Shown here one piece after another: positions 1-6,491 of a stretch of DNA of 14,819 bases. Every line of letters begins with the position of its first letter. Within the stretch, counting starts at the first letter, position 1. Made by a program: the position numbers and the translations under genes. The DNA lies in NCBI GenBank assembly GCA_964615375.1, contig CAZTOW010000092.1, positions 1 through 14,819 of the forward strand. Direction: 5' to 3'. Source of the stretch: CAZKWG01 sp964615375. Lineage in GTDB: Bacteria > Myxococcota_A > UBA796 > CAZKWG01. The notes under the pieces are model-generated. The model was not told where the DNA came from. It was given only the letters and a program-made list of their open reading frames with translations, and searched no databases.

Positions 1-179
1 ACGAGCACACCGGCGAGGGCGACGCCTTCGCCGAGCTGCGCGTGGTCCTGGCCGAGCACCCGGACGCCGATCCAGCGCTGGAGGCGACGGCGATGGCCCA
101 CCTGCGCGCCCGGCTGGGCACGGTGAAAGCAGCGACCGACGCTGACGCGCCGGCCGCCGGTCCCGAGGGTTTGAAGTAG
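1..179 (+). CDS. 3' end of an unknown gene (partial)
   Basis: A reading frame open from the left edge ends at TAG 177-179 and gives about 58 residues. It contains an acidic, leucine-rich helical stretch (FAELRVVLAEHPDADPAL) and ends in an Ala/Pro/Asp-rich tail closing with GPEGLK. The codon pattern (G or C at third positions) fits real coding DNA and a strong hairpin follows 30 bases after the stop, as expected at a gene end. The visible part is too short and too low in complexity to assign a family; the phrase ending HPDADPALEATAMAHLRARLG could belong to a helical repeat protein, but that is a guess. Confidence 0.6.
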   Translation, partial: EHTGEGDAFAELRVVLAEHPDADPALEATAMAHLRARLGTVKAATDADAPAAGPEGLK

Positions 180-209
180 GACGCAGACCCGACAGGACCC
201 GACCAGAAT

Positions 210-243
210 AGCGCGCCCGGGGCCAAAACGCTCCGGGCGCGCT
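210..243 (+). terminator. Strong hairpin terminator after the partial gene
   Basis: An 11-bp perfect stem (210-220 pairing with 233-243), extendable by a G-T and a G-C pair, closes a loop of about 8 bases containing AAAA. It sits 30 bases after the TAG at 177-179 and about 50 bases before the next start. There is no long T tract, only a mixed TCTGCTCCTCC stretch, so it may act as a weak intrinsic terminator or an RNA 3'-end stabiliser. Confidence 0.65.
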
Positions 244-294
244 CTGCTCCTCCAAGTTCGTCTGATCTCTCGCTCCCACGATAGACATCCCTGG

Positions 295-1668
295 ATGTCC
301 TGGATCCCGACCCACCCCCTGGTCCACCTCGCGGCCCCCGACCTCGGCACGTTGATGGCGGTCAGCTCGCCCGAGGTGACCGAGACCTGGACGCTGGCGG
401 GGAGACTGGCGGCACGGCGCCTACAAGACGAGGCTCGGCTGCGTGCGATCTGGGTGGAGGTCCACGGCCCTCCGAGCACCACGTTGGAGCAGCCGCCCCC
501 GTCGACGCCTGTTGGGATCAGCCCGACCGACCTGCTGCGCGCGATCGTCGTGCGGCACGCTTCGGTGGTGGAGGCGCTCGTCGCCGAGGCCCCGGCCTGG
601 GAGGGGCTGCCGACGGTGGAAGAGGCCCGCGCCGCCCAGGTCGCGGTGGAGACGCGGTGTTCGGCCCGACCCGATGACCCTCCCGGGCTCCAGGAGCTCG
701 CGCGCGCCTGGGGGTGGAGCTGGGCGCTCGCGCTCGCCTTGGGGGCGCCGCCGATCGGGGCGGCAGAGCTGCTGAAGTCGGCCGATCCAGCGCTGGAGGG
801 GCTCGCGAGGCTGCTGTCGCCGCGGGGCGGCTGGGACTTCGTGAGCGAGGCGCTCGGGCGTCCGTTGGCCGAGCGTACAGCCTGGAGCCTGCCTCCCATC
901 CCCCCGATCCAGCTCGTGCGCGCCGCGGACAGCGCCTGGCTCGCGTCGTCCATCCGCGAGTCCGGCGCCGCGGTTCTGCTCGGTCAGCGCTCGGCGAGGG
1001 CGCTGGCGGACGTCGTGACGCACGCGCTGGCGCTCGACCCCCTGGATCAGCGCTTCGACGGTGGAGAGCGGCTCTGGCTGCGCGACCGCTGCGTCGATGA
1101 GAGCGCCATCCTGTCGCTCGGGCCCGACGCGATGGTGCATGTGCTGGCGCGGGACCCCGCGCGGCGCCTGCGCGAGGAGCTCTCGTGGGTTCCGATCTCG
1201 CGTATCACGACGTTACTCGATGAGATACACCAGGGATCCGGCGACGGGTTAATCCTGATCGTCCCTCCAGAGGGCATGGCTGAGCTCGTGCAGGCGGTCC
1301 CCGCCGTGGGGGCGCTGCCCTGTCGGGAGATCCCCGATGCGCCCGCGATCCTGGTCGAGCTGTGCCGTCGCTGGCCGATCGGTGAGGCTGACCCGATGCG
1401 GTCGCTTGGGGAGGCCATCGCCACGCTTCGACGGGGCGACCGATCCTTCCACCCCTGGTTGGGGTCGGAGGTGCCACCGGAGTCGCGGACGGCGCGTCGA
1501 TGGCTGTGCGCCTGGTCGCTGCTCGCGTCGGGCACGCGAGGGGAGAGCACGCTGAGTGACGAGGACAGGGCCTTCATCCAGCGCCATGGGGGCTCGTCCG
1601 AGGAGGTACGGGAGCTTGTCGTCGGGCTGGGTGCGCTGTCGGCGCGGTGGAGTCAGGCTCCAGGGTAG
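295..1668 (+). CDS. Hypothetical protein, 457 aa, possible degenerate ATPase-like region
   Basis: Not recognised as any named family. The protein is soluble, without signal peptide or membrane segments. Residues about 1-200 are helical and Ala/Leu-rich. Around residues 226-245 a hydrophobic strand followed by GQRSARALADVV sits where a P-loop would be expected in a Clp/AAA-like domain, but the GxxGxGK(S/T) signature is absent. About 60 residues later comes LLDEIHQGSGDGLILIVPP (about 307-325), which looks like the Walker-B and following strand of an AAA domain. A nucleotide-binding-dead AAA-type fold is therefore a weak inference. ATG 295 is the first start after an upstream gap holding a terminator; no clear Shine-Dalgarno is seen, and Met21 (355) is an alternative. 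The gene ends 30 bases from a convergent gene and shares a terminator-like inverted repeat with it. Confidence 0.72.
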   Translation: MSWIPTHPLVHLAAPDLGTLMAVSSPEVTETWTLAGRLAARRLQDEARLRAIWVEVHGPPSTTLEQPPPSTPVGISPTDLLRAIVVRHASVVEALVAEAPAWEGLPTVEEARAAQVAVETRCSARPDDPPGLQELARAWGWSWALALALGAPPIGAAELLKSADPALEGLARLLSPRGGWDFVSEALGRPLAERTAWSLPPIPPIQLVRAADSAWLASSIRESGAAVLLGQRSARALADVVTHALALDPLDQRFDGGERLWLRDRCVDESAILSLGPDAMVHVLARDPARRLREELSWVPISRITTLLDEIHQGSGDGLILIVPPEGMAELVQAVPAVGALPCREIPDAPAILVELCRRWPIGEADPMRSLGEAIATLRRGDRSFHPWLGSEVPPESRTARRWLCAWSLLASGTRGESTLSDEDRAFIQRHGGSSEEVRELVVGLGALSARWSQAPG

Positions 1669-1698
1669 TTGGAGCGCCCCCGCGGGAGAGCAACTACC
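1664..1698. terminator. Bidirectional hairpin between convergent genes
   Basis: GGTAGTTG (1664-1671) pairs perfectly with CAACTACC (1691-1698) across a 19-base GC-rich interval that itself contains the palindrome CCCGCGGG. The left arm contains the stop codon of the forward gene (TAG 1666-1668); the right arm abuts the stop of the reverse gene (TGA complement at 1699-1701). An inverted repeat covering the 3' junction of two convergent genes fits a shared terminator. No T run flanks it. Confidence 0.5.
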
Positions 1699-2398
1699 TC
1701 AGCGCCGCCGCGTCACCCAGCCGCGGATCAGCCCCGCCTGATAGCAGGCGACGGGAGCCTCGAACCCAGCGCTGGCGAAGATCGCCTCTACTTCGGACGG
1801 GCTATGCGCGGCGAAGTCGCGGCCGATGGCGGCGCGGTAGTTGACGTTGCTCTCGGGCGTCGAGCCGCGCGCGTAGTCGAGCAGATCCAGCCACAGGTCC
1901 ATGGCAGCTTCGAAACCCGGATCCTGGCGGTCGGCGGCGAGATCCGCGCTGAGCAGGACCGCGCCCGGCCGCAGCCGCGCCGCGATGTCCTCAAAGAAGA
2001 CCCCTCGCGGTCGCGTCCGTCAGGAACTGCGACACCAGCAGGCTGGTCGCGGCGTCGTGCGCGTCGTGGGGCGACGACGACACGGTGCCCACGTGGAACG
2101 TGCAGCGATCGGCGATGCCCTCGGCCTCGGCGTGGCGGCGCGCGACGGCGCGCATCGCCTCGGAGGGGTCGGCCAGGGTGAAGCGCCAGCCCGGGTGGAG
2201 GGCCGCGAGATGCCGCGCCTCGGCGCCCTTGCCTGCCCCGGCGATGAGGACGCAGGCGTGATCCGGGAGCCGGCGGAGCCGCACCGCGAGGAGCAGGTGC
2301 AGGGCGTCCTTGGCGGCGCGGATGCGCTCGAACTGGCGGCCGTAGACCTCGGCGTGGCCGGCGTCGAAGGGGCGCGAGATGGGCGCGGCGCTGGACAT
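1699..2398 (-). pseudogene. Class I SAM-dependent methyltransferase, broken by a +1 frameshift
   Basis: The reverse frame from ATG 2398 (preceded by GAGGGAG, a good ribosome site) encodes a class I methyltransferase: the SAM-binding glycine loop is at residues 50-61 (VLIAGAGKGAEA) and the acidic residue after strand 2 is in FTLADPS (about 73-79). It stops at 1991-1993 after residue 135. The rest of the fold continues one base out of frame, beginning FFEDIAARLRPGAVLLSADL, to the stop at 1699-1701. The likely break is the four-C run at 2001-2004 (GGGG in the coding sense): losing one base rejoins the frames, and 699 bases then give 233 codons, a normal size (about 232 aa) for this family. The methyl acceptor cannot be told. 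A sequencing error, a recent mutation and programmed shifting all remain possible; the rest of the sequence is undecayed. Confidence 0.78.
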
Positions 2399-2535
2399 GG
2401 GCTCCCTCGATCAGCGGGTACGCGTAGTCCACGGCGGCGAGGCAGCCCAGCACGCCGACGCTCGGAGCGCGCATCAAGGCCACTGCTGAGCACCTGCCGA
2501 GCTGCTGGCGCCTGGCTGGCGATCCCATCCGAGCT

Positions 2536-2570
2536 ACTGCCGATCCCAGATCTGAAGTAGCTGTAACGCC
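2536..2570 (+). repeat. Duplicated upstream element, copy A
   Basis: These 35 bases align without gaps to 4601-4635 with 26 identical positions by hand count; the core shared parts are GATCyGAAGT and AACGCC. Each copy lies roughly 190-215 bases before an ATG that begins related proteins, so the similarity is in matching context and not a chance hit. It probably marks a duplicated promoter or operator. Confidence 0.6.
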
Positions 2571-2580
2571 ATGTTACAGC
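2560..2580. promoter_or_regulatory. Palindromic operator candidate
   Basis: GCTGTAAC (2560-2567) and GTTACAGC (2573-2580) form a perfect 8-bp dyad with a 5-base spacer, a geometry typical of binding sites for dimeric helix-turn-helix repressors. It overlaps the end of the duplicated element. The second copy of the control region has not kept the dyad, so it may be specific to this copy or be ancestral and lost there. As RNA it could also form a short hairpin. Confidence 0.45.
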
Positions 2581-2749
2581 GGAGCTGCCGATCCGGGCTG
2601 CTGCCGATCCTGAACTGATCGCCAGCTTACCGACGGTTCATCGGCGGTACGTCGCCAGCGGTGCCGCTCAGGTGCCGGACAGACTCTGGTTCAGCCCCTC
2701 CGCCACCGCTGGACGGCGCCGTGCTGGCGATGACAGACTTCCTGACCGC

Positions 2750-3004
2750 ATGTTCAAATCACGCCACACCTCGCCCACGCCACCAGCGCCCTCGTTCCCG
2801 CCGCCTGAGCGTGACGGCGACGCGATGGTAATCACCTCGCGGGGCCAGCTCGTGGGCTGGAACACGACCATCCACGAGCGCCCCCACGCCATGCGCGAGC
2901 TGAAGCCCCAGATCGGACCGTGAGGGCCCGTGGTGACCCGGTCAGGCCGCGAAGGAGGTGCGCTCTTCCCCGCGCGCGTCGCGCCTGCGCTCAGGCGGAG
3001 ATAG
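2750..3004 (+). pseudogene. Truncated relative of the 565-aa protein's N-terminus
   Basis: From ATG 2750 a 57-codon frame (stop TGA 2921-2923) matches the first about 56 residues of the protein starting at 4794: shared landmarks in order are MF, PPAPS, PP, DG, SR, L, W, RP-x-A-x-R, P and G, with about 20 identities and small gaps. After the TGA the same frame continues to TAG 3002-3004 and still reads EGGALFPAR, compared with HGGAVLVLPAR in the full protein, at nearly the right spacing. It therefore looks like a decayed duplicate cut within the AlbA_2-like domain. The frame is also open upstream to ATG 2672, but the match begins at 2750. A short expressed 57-residue protein cannot be excluded. 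It shares a reading frame with the gene that starts at 3011. Confidence 0.6.
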
Positions 3005-3010
3005 CCGGGC

Positions 3011-4531
3011 ATGCGAGGGCCCATGGCTACCCCATCGATCTCCCATCGCCACATCGCGCGCGAGGACTACATGGACGTGATCCTGTACCTCCTCGCCCAG
3101 CGTGGCGGGTCAGCCGACAGCCGGACGGTCCTGGACGGCGTGGCGCAGGTGATGGCCCCGTACCTCACCGACTACGACCGAGAGCCGGTGCGCTCCACAG
3201 GCGAGGCGCGCTGGCGCAACCACGCCCGCTGGGGGCGCAACGCGCTGGTCGAGCGGGGCCTGCTCCTGCCGAGTCTCGAGTCAGGACGATCGGTGTGGAC
3301 CCTCTCCCACGCCGGCCTGAGCGCGGCCCCCGCGCAACGGGGCCTGCCGGGTGATGGTCGCGGGCGCATCGGACCGATGATCCGCCACCGCACCACCCGT
3401 CGCTCGGAGGCTGGGCCGGTTCCCTCGGCGGCGGCCGACCGCCTCGCGCTCCTCGCGGCGACCTTCGCTGAAGCGGAGCGTGCGCCTCCTGGCCCCGAGG
3501 CCAACCCGGCCATGGGGGGCGTGATCGCGACGTTGGAGCGCGTGCTGGACCGCCTGGAGCGGGCCGAGCCGTCGAGCCGACCGCCGCGCACGCCAGCGCA
3601 GGTCCGTGCTGCGCCTGGGGCAGCGGCACGGCGACCCAGCTCCGCCGCCACACCACTGAGCTCCACTGGGCGCGCCAACCTGCTCGACCTGGCGAGGCTC
3701 GAAGCCTTCGTGGAGGGTCGCTGGAAGGAGGCGCTGGAGGCCGTCGCCCGCGACCTGGACCCTTCGAGCCCCGCCACCGTTCGGGTCGTGGACGAGGTGG
3801 GATGCCTGCCCCTGCTCGCGTCTCTGCTCGGATTACGGCGCGGCTGGGTGGAGGCGCAGCCAGCGGCCCGGCTCTGTGTGCGGGTCACTGGGCGGATCTT
3901 CAGCGGCCCCGGGCGACTTGAGCATGTGCTCGGGGCGATCTCGTCGGGCCGATTCTCGGATGATGTGGCGGAGGTGCTCTCTGCGGGCCTCGTGCATCGT
4001 GCCTTGACCGCGCTGGTGCAGGTGCTGGACGCGGCGCCGCAGGAAGCCACTGTGCTTCCAATTGCAGTCCTGCGGGCGCGCGTCGGATCGCTCCGTGACG
4101 TCACTGGCGAGGTCGAGGAGTGGCCGGACCTGCCCGGCGCTGCGGCGTGGCGCGCGATCCTGAGCGACGACCCCACGTTGCCGGCGCCAGGCGAGTTGGA
4201 GTCCGCCGCCACCGCGCTGGCGTGCTGGCTGGGTGAGCAGCCAGTGGGCGACGGTCTTCGAGCGTGTCCGCCGCCAGGGGCGTTGCTCTGGCACCCGCAG
4301 ATGGGCTGGGCCTCTGTCTGCCCCGGACCGCTGGCGCGCTACGCGGACAGGATTCAGGTGAGCGCCGTGGGCCGCGGCGAGGAACTCTCGCTCAAGCGGG
4401 GCATGGCCAGGGGGTGGCTGGAGGTGAGCGCGCTGGTGAGCGCCGGCGTGGTGCCTCGGGAACTCGTCCCGGTCGCCACGCGCGTCCAGGAGCTCGCCCA
4501 GGCTGCTGGACGTGGGAGCGCGCCGCCGTAG
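3011..4531 (+). CDS. Mrr_N winged-helix protein with unknown C-terminal region, 506 aa
   Basis: Residues about 17-102 read as an Mrr_N-type winged helix: an opening DYMDVILYLLAQRGG helix, the polar RSTGEARWRNHARWGRNAL segment, then LVERGLLLPSLESGRSVWTLSHAG, the usual 'GLL ... G-x-W-x-L-T-x-x-G' wing. In restriction enzymes this domain binds DNA ahead of an Mrr catalytic domain (D-QxK motifs), which is not seen here. A Pro/Ala/Arg-rich low-complexity linker (about 105-220) leads to a helical, Leu/Val-rich region (about 222-500) that I do not recognise. An in-frame TAG at 3002-3004 limits the start to 3011 (GGAGA nine bases upstream) or Met5 at 3023. It lies between two related control regions. 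A DNA-binding regulator or targeting protein is more likely than a nuclease. Confidence 0.78.
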   Translation: MRGPMATPSISHRHIAREDYMDVILYLLAQRGGSADSRTVLDGVAQVMAPYLTDYDREPVRSTGEARWRNHARWGRNALVERGLLLPSLESGRSVWTLSHAGLSAAPAQRGLPGDGRGRIGPMIRHRTTRRSEAGPVPSAAADRLALLAATFAEAERAPPGPEANPAMGGVIATLERVLDRLERAEPSSRPPRTPAQVRAAPGAAARRPSSAATPLSSTGRANLLDLARLEAFVEGRWKEALEAVARDLDPSSPATVRVVDEVGCLPLLASLLGLRRGWVEAQPAARLCVRVTGRIFSGPGRLEHVLGAISSGRFSDDVAEVLSAGLVHRALTALVQVLDAAPQEATVLPIAVLRARVGSLRDVTGEVEEWPDLPGAAAWRAILSDDPTLPAPGELESAATALACWLGEQPVGDGLRACPPPGALLWHPQMGWASVCPGPLARYADRIQVSAVGRGEELSLKRGMARGWLEVSALVSAGVVPRELVPVATRVQELAQAAGRGSAPP

Positions 4532-4793
4532 CGGTCCTCCGGGGTGGCATCCGAGCCACATCCGAGCGCCATGTGATCTACTGACGACCCCATACGGCCC
4601 ACTTCCGAGCCGGGATCCGAAGTGGTTAGAACGCCGCGAATCGCGCTCGGATGTCGCCCTGGAGGGCTCGGATCCGAAGCGCCTCGTCAGCCGCACGGAT
4701 GTCGCCCGGAAGCAGCTTGCGGACAGCTTCTGGTCGGGTCGTCCGGGACGGGCTGGTCAGCGCGCTGGCCGCGATTACTGACCTCCTGATCCC
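4532..4793 (+). promoter_or_regulatory. Intergenic control region B with repeated ATCCGAGC boxes
   Basis: The 262-base gap before the 565-aa gene carries ATCCGAGC at 4549-4556 and 4560-4567 (an 11-base, one-helical-turn period), TTCCGAGC at 4603-4610, ATCCGAAG at 4615-4622, the inverse GCTCGGAT at 4645-4652 and 4666-4673, and ATCCGAAG at 4672-4679. The last two overlap as the perfect 10-bp palindrome TCGGATCCGA (4668-4677). The first box type also occurs in control region A at 2527. The density and phasing suggest an operator array. No clear -35/-10 pair could be placed. Confidence 0.55.
4601..4635 (+). repeat. Duplicated upstream element, copy B
   Basis: Ungapped match to 2536-2570 (26 of 35 positions by hand count). 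Farther down both regions share further pieces in the same order, including CGGACAG-x-x-TCTGGT near 2673 and 4721 and CTGAyCsCATGTTCA at the start codons, which supports duplication of the whole leader. Confidence 0.6.
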
Positions 4794-6491
4794 ATGTTCA
4801 TCCACAAGCGCCCATCACCGCCCGCCCCCTCCACGCCACCGGACCCCGACCAGGACGGCGAGGTGCGCATCTTCCGCTCGCGCGAGCACCTCGCGGCCTG
4901 GGTGCGCGCGCTGGATCGCAGGCCCCAGGCGCTCCGCGTCGTGTCCCCCAGTCACGTCGGCGACCTCAGCGCCACCTTCGCTCTCGTCGCAGACACCCCA
5001 CACGGCGGCGCGGTGCTCGTGCTGCCCGCCCGAGGCGACGACGTTCGCGGCTGGCTCGATGAGGTCCGTCAGGAGCATGGGCCGAAGGGCCTGTCGGCGC
5101 CCTGGCCGGTCCGAGTGGGCGACGAGGCGGGGCTGCTCGTCGGGGTCATCCCGACCGAGCCTCCCTCCACCTGGGAGGACTGGGAGCCCGACGCCTGGCC
5201 CGTCCCGGCGGCCGAAACCTCCCCCTTGGACGCGCGGCGCGTCCAGACCTTCATGCGCGCGCTCCCCTTCGCGCGGCCCGCGAACCGGTCGGAGGCCGAT
5301 CACGAGGCCCGCACGCTGATCGAGATCGGCGCGCGGCGCTGGTTTCGCGGGCGCCTGGTCCCGACCATCGCCGGTCTCGTGGCCTTCGGCGAGGCCACCG
5401 ACCGCTTCCTGCCCGGCTGCGCGATCGCCGTCCGTAGACCGGGCGGGCACGAGCAGATCCACCAGGGCTCGGTGCCGTGGGTGGCCCGGAGCATCGGCGA
5501 GGAGCGAAGCCTGTGGGGTCCAGTGCTGGATGAGGTGGTCCGCGTGGTGCTCGTCCTAGCCCTCGCCGAGCGCGCCTGGGCCGGGCCGGACGCGCTCACG
5601 CCGATCACGCTCTCGGCCGAGCGCGACCACCTGCGCCTGGCGATCCCGACTCGGGCCGCGAACCGACGCGAGCAGGAGGACCGCGCGCCGGGCAACCCAC
5701 GGCTGCGGAGCCTGCTCGTGCGCGTTGGGCTGCTGCCGGCAGTGCCGGGCGTGGACATCCCGGACAACGACGAGATCCTGGCGCAGTTCGACGGGCGGTG
5801 GCCCGGGTTGCGCAACCGGTACGAGGACGACGTGACCTGGATCGAGGTGCCGCTGCGGCCGGGTGCGCCGGTCGTGCGGGGGACCGGCACAGCGATTCTG
5901 CCGCCGTCGCAGCCAATCTCGGCCCCAGACGCGCTCGCGGCTGCCCCTGCTCCGGCGGCGTCTGCGCTGGCCGTCCCGGCGTCGGAGGTGCCTGTCGTGC
6001 CCATCGCGTCCGTGGCGCCTGCACAACCCGCGGTCCCGGCGCCCCTCGTTCCCGTCGCTGCCCCATCTGCACCACGCCCAGTCCGGGCGTCTCGCCCCGC
6101 GCCGCGACGCGAGCCGCCGATCTTCCACCCTCGGTCGGCTCCCCCGCCCGTCCCGGTCGCGCCTCCCACTACGCCTGCGCCGCCGATCGCGCCGCCCTTC
6201 GAGCCCGCCGCGCCGCCCACAGTCGCCGCCGTCATCCCGCCACCACCCGCACCTCCTCCGCCCAGTCCCTCCACCGGCCCGCTCACCCTCGACGAGCGCA
6301 AGGCCCAGCTCCGAGAGGTCTTCCTCCAGTCCGAACGCCCGATCGCCGCCCGCGAGCTGGCCGAGATGTTCGGCGTTCACCGCGACACCCTGTCCCCCGC
6401 GCTCAAGGCGCTCATCGCAGAGGGCTGGCTGGCGCCCACCGACCCGAACCCGCGCTCGCCGGTGCAGCGGTATCGGCGGGTCGAAGGTTGA
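4794..6491 (+). CDS. Degenerate AlbA_2/GHKL-like protein with Pro/Ala tether and winged helix, 565 aa
   Basis: Its order matches RecG-like/Schlafen-type AlbA_2-GHKL proteins but key residues are missing. Residues about 58-90 (ATFALVADTPHGGAVLVLPA and following) sit where AlbA_2 has 'AfANt-GG-l-iGv-D', yet the upstream E-x-x-x-(E/D)-x-K is not evident. Residues 190-215 (PTIAGLVAFGEATDRFLPGC) match the conserved 'PT-aGll-FG--p---P-a' linker. The GHKL N-box (E-x-x-x-N-A-x-x-H) is not found at about 244-262, though RAPGNPRLRSLLVRVGLLPAVPG (about 297-319) resembles the late 'RNP-La-ll--lGli--G-G' segment. A Pro/Ala-rich tether (about 357-495) leads to a winged helix (about 498-563, with ARELAEMFGVHRDTLSPALK). 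An in-frame TGA just upstream fixes the start at 4794. Probably a non-enzymatic DNA-binding or sensing protein. Confidence 0.78.
   Translation: MFIHKRPSPPAPSTPPDPDQDGEVRIFRSREHLAAWVRALDRRPQALRVVSPSHVGDLSATFALVADTPHGGAVLVLPARGDDVRGWLDEVRQEHGPKGLSAPWPVRVGDEAGLLVGVIPTEPPSTWEDWEPDAWPVPAAETSPLDARRVQTFMRALPFARPANRSEADHEARTLIEIGARRWFRGRLVPTIAGLVAFGEATDRFLPGCAIAVRRPGGHEQIHQGSVPWVARSIGEERSLWGPVLDEVVRVVLVLALAERAWAGPDALTPITLSAERDHLRLAIPTRAANRREQEDRAPGNPRLRSLLVRVGLLPAVPGVDIPDNDEILAQFDGRWPGLRNRYEDDVTWIEVPLRPGAPVVRGTGTAILPPSQPISAPDALAAAPAPAASALAVPASEVPVVPIASVAPAQPAVPAPLVPVAAPSAPRPVRASRPAPRREPPIFHPRSAPPPVPVAPPTTPAPPIAPPFEPAAPPTVAAVIPPPPAPPPPSPSTGPLTLDERKAQLREVFLQSERPIAARELAEMFGVHRDTLSPALKALIAEGWLAPTDPNPRSPVQRYRRVEG

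Larger units (their letters stand above)
2399..2749. promoter_or_regulatory. Intergenic control region A
   Basis: This 350-base gap separates the reverse methyltransferase gene from a short forward remnant. It holds one ATCCGAGC box (2527-2534), a 35-base element (2536-2570) matched in the upstream region of the 565-aa gene, a perfect palindrome (2560-2580), and three near repeats of CTGCCGATCC or ACTGCCGATCC (around 2537, 2585 and 2601). Just before the remnant's ATG, CTGACCGCATGTTCA parallels CTGATCCCATGTTCA at the other copy. No convincing sigma-70 promoter was found. The right two thirds look like a diverged duplicate of 4549-4793. Confidence 0.55.

Noticed and set aside
2393..2479. A short reverse frame (beginning MRAPSVGVLGC) upstream of the methyltransferase start
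   Set aside because: It only overlaps the methyltransferase start in another frame, has no ribosome site I can support, and continues without stops simply because of high GC.
2921..2923. TGA at the end of the 57-codon frame as a selenocysteine or readthrough codon
   Set aside because: No SECIS-like hairpin is seen directly downstream and a second stop (TAG 3002) follows; decay of a duplicated copy is simpler.
2952..2959. A perfect Shine-Dalgarno sequence AAGGAGGT
   Set aside because: No start codon lies at usable spacing downstream and the next gene starts about 50 bases later, so it is probably chance.
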